This document shows, one piece after another, positions 7,362 to 14,375 of a stretch of DNA of 64,000 bases. The notes below the pieces were generated by a model. The model was not told where the DNA came from. It did not search any database and saw only the letters and a program-made list of their open reading frames with translations. The DNA lies in contig NZ_JAGFWR010000014.1 of assembly GCF_017599305.1 (NCBI RefSeq), forward strand, positions 1 through 64,000, read 5' to 3'. Both the position numbers and the translations under genes were made by a program. The stretch is from Micromonospora antibiotica. Lineage in GTDB: Bacteria > Actinomycetota > Actinomycetes > Mycobacteriales > Micromonosporaceae. Position 1 is the first letter of the stretch. The number at the start of each line of letters is the position of its first letter.

Positions 7362-8878
7362 CGCCGGGCCTCCACCGGCACCGGGCCGTCCACCGGCGGG
7401 TCGAACAGTGAGGTCGCCGCGCTCTCCGCGCCGCGCCCGATCCGGGCGTAGACATCGGGACGGTTGGACCGCAGCACCATGCCCCAGAGGAAGCCGATCA
7501 GCGCGGCCACCGGGTAGACCCCCGGGATGATCCAGCGCAGCGGCGAGTCCGGCGCGACGCCGAGCAGGGTGGCGAAGTTCGTCACCGCCACCGCGACGAC
7601 GGCCGCCAGCGCGACGGTGGCCAGTGCCGGGGCGATCGCCCGCCGCCACAGCGACTCCGAGGTGTCGGACCGGGCGAAGTAGACGATCACGGCGACGCTG
7701 GTGGTGGCGATCAGCAGCAGTACACCGAAGCCACCGCCGGTGCCGGCGTAGTAGAAGAGCTGCACCACCGGGTCCCAGCCGTTGACCGCGTACAGCACGA
7801 TCACCAGCAGGCCGAGCAGGCTCTGCGCCAGCGACGCCACCCGGGGTGCCCCGGTTCGGGGCGAGGTCTGCCCGAAGGCGGCCGGCAGCACCCGCTCCCG
7901 GCCCAGCGCGAAGGCGTACCGGGCGGTGGTGTTGTGGAACGAGATCATCGCGGCCAGCACCGAGGTCATGAAGAGCGCCTGGCCGATGGTGACGGCGGTG
8001 TCGCCGAGGTGCGCGGCGGCCAGGTTGAAGATCAGTTCGATGCTCTGCTCACCGGCGGCGGCGGAGATGTTCTCCGGCCCCACGGCCACGGTCATCGACC
8101 AGGAGGAGAGGGCGTAGAGCCCAGCGATGATCGCCACCGAGAGGTACGTCGCCAGCGGCACCGTCCGCTTGGGGTCCTTGCTCTCCTCGCTGAACACCAC
8201 CGAGGACTCGAACCCCACGAAGCCGGTCATGGCGAGCACCAGCAGCGCACCCGCCCCCGGCACCAGCAGGTTGGACGGGGCCAGCGCGGCGAAGCTGGTC
8301 GTGCCGCCCGCCGGGTTACTGAGCTGACCCAGGTCGAACACGACGATCAGCACGATCTCGGCGATCAGCAGCACCGCCAGGACCTTGCCGTTGACGTCCA
8401 CCCGCAGCAGGCCGAGGAAGGCGACCAGCGCCCAGGCCACCAGGGCCACCACGGCCCAGTGCGGCTCGACGCCGAAGAGGGTGCCGAGCACCGGCGCGGC
8501 GGCGGCGCCGATGGCGCCGTACAGACCGACCTGGAGCGCGTTGTACGCGATGAGGGCGACCCAGGCCGCGCCGACGCCGGCCGGCCGGCCGATGCCACGC
8601 GCGACGTAGGCGTAGAACGCGCCGGCGTTCTCCACCCGGCGGGCCATCGCCACGTAGCCGACGGAGAAGAGCGCCAGCACGGCGCCGACGGCGAGGAAGG
8701 CCAGCGGCATCCCGGTGATGCCGGTGACCGCGTAGCCGGTGGTGACCACGCCGGCCACCACGGTCAGCGGGGCGGCGGCGGAGAGCACGAAGAAGATGAC
8801 CGACGGCACGCCGAGGCGGCCACGGGCCAGGGCGTCACTGACGTTGCTTGGTCGTACGACTGTCGGATGGGGGGGCAT
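7358..8878 (-). CDS. APC superfamily amino-acid permease
   Basis: A 506-residue integral membrane transporter with about 12 hydrophobic helices. The first helices carry the APC signature: GVPSVIFFVLSAAAPLTVVAGV, then GITGMPLAFLAVGAVLALFSVGYVAMARRVENAGAFYAYVARGIGRPAGVG. TGFVGFESSVVFSEESKDPKRTVPLATYLSV matches helix 6 and the following loop of the family. It probably imports an amino acid or amine; the substrate is not readable. ATG 8878 follows CCGGAG. It lies between GPP34 (53 bp upstream) and GNAT (overlap), suggesting a three-gene operon. Confidence 0.9.
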   Translation of the reverse strand: MPPHPTVVRPSNVSDALARGRLGVPSVIFFVLSAAAPLTVVAGVVTTGYAVTGITGMPLAFLAVGAVLALFSVGYVAMARRVENAGAFYAYVARGIGRPAGVGAAWVALIAYNALQVGLYGAIGAAAAPVLGTLFGVEPHWAVVALVAWALVAFLGLLRVDVNGKVLAVLLIAEIVLIVVFDLGQLSNPAGGTTSFAALAPSNLLVPGAGALLVLAMTGFVGFESSVVFSEESKDPKRTVPLATYLSVAIIAGLYALSSWSMTVAVGPENISAAAGEQSIELIFNLAAAHLGDTAVTIGQALFMTSVLAAMISFHNTTARYAFALGRERVLPAAFGQTSPRTGAPRVASLAQSLLGLLVIVLYAVNGWDPVVQLFYYAGTGGGFGVLLLIATTSVAVIVYFARSDTSESLWRRAIAPALATVALAAVVAVAVTNFATLLGVAPDSPLRWIIPGVYPVAALIGFLWGMVLRSNRPDVYARIGRGAESAATSLFDPPVDGPVPVEARR

Positions 8879-8931
8879 GGGGCTGCTCCGGAAGAGGGGG
8901 AGATGAGGGGGAAGGTGGTGGCGCGGCGAGA

Positions 8932-9582
8932 TCAGGGGATGCCGCGCAGCACCGCAGCGCCGACCGCGGCCTCGGTGTGCACGACGAGTTCCTTCAGCGG
9001 CGGAGGCAGCGACTGGACGAGGGTGGCCAGTCGGTGGTGGGCGCGCGGGCCGGCGCTCCACAGCACCTCGCGGGTCAGCCCGGCGGCGGCCACCAGCCCG
9101 AGCAGCGTGGTGTCCGACACCAGGGGCTGCTCCGGCCGCTCGACCAAGGCCCGCAGCCGGGTCGCCGGCCAGGCTGCGGCGTTGAGGTCGATCGGCAGGT
9201 AGCTGACCGTGGTCCGCAGCAGCCGGCGGTTCTCCTGCCGGCGCAGCACCCCGGCACGGGCCAGCCGCTCCCCTACCGAGGTGGTGGACGACTGGGCCAG
9301 GAAGGCGAGCCAGGTGCGCACCGCCTGGTGCTGCGACTCACCGATCAGTTGGTCGAGCACGGTGTGGGCCAGTGCGTCGGCCGGGGGACGCCGGTCGATC
9401 ACGCTGACCAGTCCACCCGAGACGGTGATCTGTCCGAAGAGGATCAACTCGGCCAGCAGACCGGCGGCGAGACCGAGGCCGGTGGCGCTCGGATGCAGCT
9501 TGGCCTTGCCCCGGCTGTCGTTGTGCGCAATCAGAAAAAACTCGTCGGCGATCAGCAAACGAGCCTCCAACGCATTGTCCAC
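8932..9582 (-). CDS. GPP34 (Golgi phosphoprotein 3-like) family protein
   Basis: A 216-residue GPP34 domain protein. Typical are the start ARLLIADEFFLIAHNDSRGK, then LGLAAGLLAELILFGQITVSGG, and the C-terminal SLPPPLKELVVHTEAAVGAAV. Eukaryotic GOLPH3 binds phosphatidylinositol-4-phosphate and retains glycosyltransferases. The many actinobacterial copies have no settled role. GTG 9582 is the best start by homology, though its ribosome site is weak. TTGTCCACA, a DnaA-box-like word, overlaps the start codon on the plus strand and is probably chance. It is divergent from the XRE regulator. Confidence 0.85.
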   Translation of the reverse strand: MDNALEARLLIADEFFLIAHNDSRGKAKLHPSATGLGLAAGLLAELILFGQITVSGGLVSVIDRRPPADALAHTVLDQLIGESQHQAVRTWLAFLAQSSTTSVGERLARAGVLRRQENRRLLRTTVSYLPIDLNAAAWPATRLRALVERPEQPLVSDTTLLGLVAAAGLTREVLWSAGPRAHHRLATLVQSLPPPLKELVVHTEAAVGAAVLRGIP

Positions 9583-9700
9583 AGGTGATCCACGCCGGGT
9601 GACAGGATGCCCCCAGACCTCCAGCTTTGCAACTCCCAGATTCGATGGTTGCACTCCGTACTCATGCGACCTGCGGATCTTGTCGTGACAGACTCGGAGG

Positions 9701-10546
9701 GTGACTGCCAGCCCCACCGTTCGCCGCCGCCGCATCGCCCGTGAACTCCGCCAACTGCGGGAACGCGCGGGCATGACGCTCGACGTGGCCGCCCGCCAAC
9801 TCGACATGTCCAAGAGCAACCTGTCCCGGATCGAGAACGCGCAGATCGGGATCAAACCCCGTGACGTCCGCGCCGCCCTGGCCCTCTACGAGGTGACCGG
9901 CGTCGATGCCGAGGCGCTCATCGAGATCGCCCGGGGCGCGCAGCAGCGCGGCTGGTGGCAGAACTACAGCGACGTGCTGCCGGAGTGGTTCGAGTTCTAC
10001 GTCGGCCTTGAGGCGGAGGCGGAGAGCCTGCGCACCTACGAGGCGGAGTCCGTCCCCGGCCTGTTGCAGACGGAGGCGTACGCCCGGGAGATGTTCCGCC
10101 GTACGGCCGGCGAGGAGGGGTTGGAACGGAAGGTGGCCGCCCGGCTGCGCCGGCAGGAGGTGCTCCACCGGGAGTCTCCCCCGGTCGAGCTGTCGGTGGT
10201 GCTCAACGAGGCGGTGCTGTTGCGCCCGGTGGGCGGACCGGCCGTCATGGCGGAGCAGCTGACCCACATGGCCCGGATCGCCCAGTCACCGAACGTGACA
10301 TGCCACGTACTTCCGTTCGCGTCCGGCGGGCACCCGGCGATGAGCACTCCGTACGTGATCATCACGTTTGCCGACGCGGCCGACAATTCCGTGGTTTACC
10401 TGGACAATCTCACGCTGGGTCTGGCGCTGGAGGAAGCGGGACACGTGCGCGGGTATACCCTTGTGCACGAGGAGCTGTGCCGGATGGCACTGGATCCGGC
10501 GGCGTCTTTGGCCCGCCTGGAGGAGGCTGCTCGTCACTTTGCGTGA
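9701..10546 (+). CDS. XRE family regulator with DUF5753 domain
   Basis: A 281-residue regulator. An N-terminal Cro/C1 helix-turn-helix (residues about 8-65: ARELRQLRERAGMTLDVAARQLDMSKSNLSRIENAQIGI) is followed by DUF5753 (about 95-275), with the hallmark ESVPGLLQTEAYAREMF and the end LDPAASLARLEEAARHFA. These WhiJ-like proteins pair with small DUF397 proteins, as here. GTG 9701 directly abuts CGGAGG, so the spacing is too short for a normal ribosome site. The frame is closed upstream by TGA, so the transcript may be leaderless. It is divergent from GPP34. Confidence 0.9.
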   Translation: MTASPTVRRRRIARELRQLRERAGMTLDVAARQLDMSKSNLSRIENAQIGIKPRDVRAALALYEVTGVDAEALIEIARGAQQRGWWQNYSDVLPEWFEFYVGLEAEAESLRTYEAESVPGLLQTEAYAREMFRRTAGEEGLERKVAARLRRQEVLHRESPPVELSVVLNEAVLLRPVGGPAVMAEQLTHMARIAQSPNVTCHVLPFASGGHPAMSTPYVIITFADAADNSVVYLDNLTLGLALEEAGHVRGYTLVHEELCRMALDPAASLARLEEAARHFA

Positions 10547-10586
10547 TCGCATTGCGGCACGCCCGGGGGGAACGGAAGGTATGGGA

Positions 10587-10787
10587 ATGCAGGCGCTGCC
10601 TCTGTCCATGATGGACTGGCGGACCAGCAGCCGCAGCAGCGGCAACGGCAACTGTGTGGAGATCGCCACCACCGACGACCGGATCGCGGTGCGCGACAGC
10701 AAGGACCGGTGCGGTCCCGCGCTGGTCTTCTCCGCCCACGCCTGGACAGCCTTCGTCACCGGCATGGAGGCGGTACGACCGGGCTGA
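10587..10787 (+). CDS. DUF397 small protein
   Basis: About 66 residues with the full DUF397 pattern: MDWRTSSRSSGNGNCVEIA, then VRDSKDR and a C-terminal FSAHAWTAFVTG. DUF397 proteins are partners of XRE/DUF5753 regulators; for some pairs a toxin-antitoxin-like or developmental (WhiJ) relation has been proposed. ATG 10587 is preferred because GGAAGG stands seven bases ahead; ATG 10581 is also possible. It starts 40 bp after the regulator and ends 16 bp before hrpB, so all three may be co-transcribed. Confidence 0.88.
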   Translation: MQALPLSMMDWRTSSRSSGNGNCVEIATTDDRIAVRDSKDRCGPALVFSAHAWTAFVTGMEAVRPG

Positions 10788-10803
10788 CCCCCGGCGTGCC
10801 ACA

Positions 10804-13323
10804 GTGGCAGCCGTGCTCCGTGACGTACCACTCGACCTGCCGGTCCGGCCGGCGCTGCCACCGCTGCTGCGGGCGCTGACCGGCACCGGCAGCGCGGTCC
10901 TGGTGGCCCCGCCCGGCACCGGCAAGACCACCCTCGCGCCGCTCGCGGTGGCCGACGGGGTGCCCGGTCGGGTGCTGGTCGCCCAGCCCCGCCGGGTGGC
11001 CGCCCGCGCGGCGGCCCGACGGATCGCCGACCTGCTCGGCGAGCGGGTCGGCGACCGGGTCGGGTACGCCGTGCGCGGCGACCGCCGGGTCGGCCCGGCC
11101 ACCCGGATCGAGGTGGTCACCACCGGCCTGCTGGTCCGCCGGTTGCTGCGCGACCCCGAGCTGCCCGGGGTCGACGCGGTGCTGCTCGACGAGTGTCACG
11201 AGCGGCAGCTCGACGCGGATCTCGCGTTGGCCTTCACCGTGGAGGCCCGCGCGGCGCTGCGGCCCGAGCTGTGGCTGGTGGCCATGTCGGCGACCCCGGA
11301 GGCGGACCGGTTCGCCGCGTTGCTCGGCGGCGACACGCCGGCCCCGGTGGTCCGCGCCGAGGCCGCCCTGCACCCGGTCGCCCGGGTCTGGACGCCGCCG
11401 CCGCGCCCGGTCGCGCCGCCGGGCGCGGGACGGGTCGATCCGCTGCTGCTCGACCACGTCGCCGCCACCGTCCGGCGGGCCCTGCACGAGCAGGACGGCG
11501 ACCTGCTGGTCTTCCTGCCCGGGGCGGGCGAGATCGGGGCGGTGGCCCGCCGGTTGGCCGACCTGACCGACCGGGTGGCCGTCCTGCCGCTGCACGGGCG
11601 GCTACCCGCCGCCGCACAGGACGCCGCGTTGCGCCCGGCCGCACGACGTCGGGTGGTGCTCGCCACCTCCGTCGCGGAGAGCAGCCTGACCGTGCCCGGG
11701 GTCCGGGTGGTGGTCGACGCGGGCCTGGCCCGGGTGGCCCGCACCGACCTGTCCCGGGGGCTGGGCGCACTGGTCACCGTGGCGGTGTCCCGGGCCGCGG
11801 CGACCCAGCGGGCCGGGCGGGCCGGCATGCAGGCCCCGGGGGTGGTCTACCGTTGCTGGTCCGAGGCCGTCCACGGCCGGCTCGCCGCCCAGCCCGAGCC
11901 GGAGATCGCCACCGCCGACCTGACCGGCTTCGCCCTGGACCTGGCCGCCTGGGGCAGCCCCGACGGCGTCGGCCTGGCACTGCCCGACGCACCGCCGCCC
12001 GCCGCGCTGACCGTCGCCCGGGAGACGTTGACCAGCCTCGGCGCGATCGACGCCGAGGGTCGGGTGACCGCCCGGGGACGGGCCATCGCCGCCACCGGCA
12101 CCCACCCCCGGCTGGGTCGCGCCCTGCTCGACGGCGCCGCCCGGGTCGGCCGGGACCGGGCCGCCGAACTGGTCGCCCTGCTCGCCGAGGACGGCCTGGC
12201 CGGGCGGCACGACGACCTCACCGCCGGGTGGCGGCGGCTGCGCGACGACACCGATCCCGGTGCCCGCTGGCGTGCGGAGGTACGCCGGCTGCGCGCCGCC
12301 CTGCCCGCCACCACCGAGCGGGGCGGCGTCGGCGCACGGCTGCCGGACGATCTGGCGGCGGGGCTGCTGGTGGGGCTGGCCTATCCGGAGCGGCTGGCCC
12401 GGCTGCGCCGGGCCGGCGGGACGTCGTACCTGATGGCGGGTGGGACCGGGGCGGAGCTGGCGGCCGGGTCGGCGCTGGCCGGGACGGGCTGGCTGGCCGT
12501 CGCCGTCGCCGACCGGTCGCCGGGCGCACCGACCGCCCGGGTCCGGTTGGCCGCGCCGGTCGACGAGGCGACCGCCCGGGAGGTCGGCGGTCCGCTGCTG
12601 ACCGAGGTACGCGAGGTCGGCTGGGTCGACGGCGACGTGCTGGCCCGGCAGGTGACCCGGCTCGGGGCGATCGAGCTGGTCAGCCGCCCACTGGCCCGGC
12701 CGGCGTCGGAGCTGCTGGCCGCCGCCCTCGCCGACGGGCTGCGCCAAGTGGGCCTGGACCTGCTGACCTGGACCCCGGCGGCCCGGACACTGCGCCAGCG
12801 GCTGGCGTTCTGCCGGCAGGCGTTGGGGGCGGACTGGCCGGAGGTCTCCGACGCCGCGCTGCTCGCCGCCGCCGACCGGTGGCTCGGGCCGGAGCTGGCC
12901 GCCGCCCGTCGCCGTGCCGACCTGGCCCGGATCGACGTGACCGGGGCGCTGCGTCGGCTGCTGCCCTGGCCGCAGGCGGGCCGGCTGGACGAGCTGGCCC
13001 CGGAACGCATCGAGGTGCCCAGCGGCTCCCGGGTCCGGGTCGACTACGCCGATCCGGCGGCGCCGGTGCTGGCGGTGAAACTCCAGGAGACGTTCGGCTG
13101 GGCGGACGCGCCCCGGCTGGCCGACGGTCGGGTGCCGGTGCTGCTGCACCTGCTCTCCCCCGCGGGCCGGCCGGTCGCGGTCACCGCCGACCTGGCGTCG
13201 TTCTGGCGCACCGGCTACCCGCAGGTGCGCGGGGAACTACGCGGGCGCTATCCGCGCCATCCCTGGCCGGAGGACCCGACCACGGCCACCCCGACCCGGC
13301 ACACCACGCACCGCCGACGCTGA
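10804..13323 (+). CDS. hrpB: ATP-dependent helicase HrpB
   Basis: An 839-residue DEAH-box helicase, the normal length for HrpB. Visible in order: Walker A LVAPPGTGKTTLAP (about 32-45), DECHERQ (motif II, about 130), MSATPEADRF (motif III), ATSVAESSLTVPGVRVVVDAG (motif V) and QRAGRAGMQAPGVVYRCW (motif VI). The C-terminal HrpB domain ends with PVLLHLLSPAGRPVAVTADLASFWRTGYPQVRGELRGRYPRHPWPEDP, which separates HrpB from HrpA. It probably remodels RNA or RNA-protein complexes in the cytoplasm. The start is uncertain between GTG 10804 and GTG 10813; neither has a clear ribosome site. Confidence 0.93.
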   Translation: MAAVLRDVPLDLPVRPALPPLLRALTGTGSAVLVAPPGTGKTTLAPLAVADGVPGRVLVAQPRRVAARAAARRIADLLGERVGDRVGYAVRGDRRVGPATRIEVVTTGLLVRRLLRDPELPGVDAVLLDECHERQLDADLALAFTVEARAALRPELWLVAMSATPEADRFAALLGGDTPAPVVRAEAALHPVARVWTPPPRPVAPPGAGRVDPLLLDHVAATVRRALHEQDGDLLVFLPGAGEIGAVARRLADLTDRVAVLPLHGRLPAAAQDAALRPAARRRVVLATSVAESSLTVPGVRVVVDAGLARVARTDLSRGLGALVTVAVSRAAATQRAGRAGMQAPGVVYRCWSEAVHGRLAAQPEPEIATADLTGFALDLAAWGSPDGVGLALPDAPPPAALTVARETLTSLGAIDAEGRVTARGRAIAATGTHPRLGRALLDGAARVGRDRAAELVALLAEDGLAGRHDDLTAGWRRLRDDTDPGARWRAEVRRLRAALPATTERGGVGARLPDDLAAGLLVGLAYPERLARLRRAGGTSYLMAGGTGAELAAGSALAGTGWLAVAVADRSPGAPTARVRLAAPVDEATAREVGGPLLTEVREVGWVDGDVLARQVTRLGAIELVSRPLARPASELLAAALADGLRQVGLDLLTWTPAARTLRQRLAFCRQALGADWPEVSDAALLAAADRWLGPELAAARRRADLARIDVTGALRRLLPWPQAGRLDELAPERIEVPSGSRVRVDYADPAAPVLAVKLQETFGWADAPRLADGRVPVLLHLLSPAGRPVAVTADLASFWRTGYPQVRGELRGRYPRHPWPEDPTTATPTRHTTHRRR

Positions 13324-13386
13324 GCCGACGCACCGCCGGACGACGCCGAGCCGACGCACCGCCGGACGACGCCGGGCCGACGCCGC
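13322..13386. repeat. 26-bp tandem repeat at the hrpB 3' end
   Basis: Two exact 26-nt copies (13322-13347 and 13348-13373, unit GAGCCGACGCACCGCCGGAC plus GACGCC) are followed by a degraded third. The first copy overlaps the hrpB stop codon. It fills most of the gap between hrpB and the convergent PP2C gene. Confidence 0.75.
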
Positions 13387-13401
13387 AGGGCGGCGGAGCT
13401 G

Positions 13402-14127
13402 TCACTCGTCGACGACGTCGGCGATGAGCACGGTGATGTTGTCGGGGCCGCCGGCCCGCAGCGCCAGGTCGATCAGGCGACGGGCGCACGCCTCCCGGTC
13501 GGGGGTCTCCCGGAGCACCTCGGTGAGGGTCTCCAGGCGGACGACGTTGGAGAGGCCGTCGCTGCACAGCAGCCAGCGGTCACCGGCCCGGGGCACCATC
13601 GTCGCGTACGACGGGGAGACCTGCTCGCCCTGCAACGCCTGGGTGACCACGGCCCGCCGGGGGTGGCTGGACGCCTCCTCGGGGCTGATCACGCCCTGGT
13701 CGACCAGCATCTGGACGAAGGTGTCGTCCCGGGTGACCTGCTTGAGGGTGCCCTCGCGGAACAGGTAGGCCCGGGAGTCACCGACGTGCGCGAGCGCCAG
13801 GCAGCTGCCCGTGCGGGAGAAGAGCAGGGCGGTCAGTGTGGTGCCCATGCCCTGCCGCTCCCGGTCCTCCTCGACCGCCTGGTGGATCCGCGCGGTGGCC
13901 AGCTCGATGCCGGTCTGCAACGCCGCCACCAGGGCGTCCTCGGGGGTCTCCACGTCCAGTGGGGCGACCGCGTCGATGGCGATCCGGCTGGCCAGGTCGC
14001 CGGCCGCCATCCCGCCCATACCGTCGGCGACGGCGACGAGCCAGGCACCGGAGTGCAGGGCGTCCTGGTTTCCGCTGCGGATCAGCCCACGGTCGCTCGT
14101 CCCGACGGAACGAAGCTTCAGGGTCAT
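13402..14127 (-). CDS. PP2C-type protein serine/threonine phosphatase
   Basis: A 241-residue PPM/PP2C phosphatase domain with nothing else attached; cytoplasmic. Metal-binding aspartates are present in GNQDAL, VAVADGMGGMAAGD, CSDGL and GGPDNITVLIADV, and the GDSRAY strand is intact. It should dephosphorylate Ser/Thr on protein targets, typically those of Pkn kinases. No kinase gene is near, so the partner must be encoded elsewhere. The ATG at 14127 has no clear ribosome site. It is convergent with hrpB and divergent from the cellulase gene. Confidence 0.93.
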   Translation of the reverse strand: MTLKLRSVGTSDRGLIRSGNQDALHSGAWLVAVADGMGGMAAGDLASRIAIDAVAPLDVETPEDALVAALQTGIELATARIHQAVEEDRERQGMGTTLTALLFSRTGSCLALAHVGDSRAYLFREGTLKQVTRDDTFVQMLVDQGVISPEEASSHPRRAVVTQALQGEQVSPSYATMVPRAGDRWLLCSDGLSNVVRLETLTEVLRETPDREACARRLIDLALRAGGPDNITVLIADVVDE

Positions 14128-14264
14128 GGGTGGCAGCCTGCCAGGCGGAGGGCGTTGTTGTCTCTAGGAGATCAGGACGACTGCGCGTGGCGCGGCGAAT
14201 CTCACTACCGCAGGCGTCGATCCGGGCGGCTGCGACCAGCCCGAAGGTCATCCAGTCGAATCGA

Positions 14265-14319
14265 TTGACAGGGACGAGACGCGCTGGAAACATCTGGCTG
14301 ATAGCTGGGAGCGCTCCCA
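14265..14319 (+). promoter_or_regulatory. Cellulase promoter with CebR operator
   Basis: TGGGAGCGCTCCCA at 14306-14319 is a perfect 14-bp palindrome identical to the CebR (cellobiose/cellotriose-responsive LacI-family repressor) site known in Streptomyces and Thermobifida. TTGACA at 14265-14270 is a good -35 box; the -10 near 14288-14293 is poor. The operator lies downstream of the putative start of transcription and 56 bp before the GH9 start, a roadblock position. It implies induction by cello-oligosaccharides. The cebR gene is not in this window. Confidence 0.85.
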
Positions 14320-14375
14320 GTGATGAGCGTCTACGGCACACCCCACCACTGTCCTTCCGCCCGGAAAGGAATCCC

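Noticed and set aside
11602-13149. 515-codon frame antisense to hrpB
   Set aside because: Shadow of hrpB; low-complexity composition and no motif.
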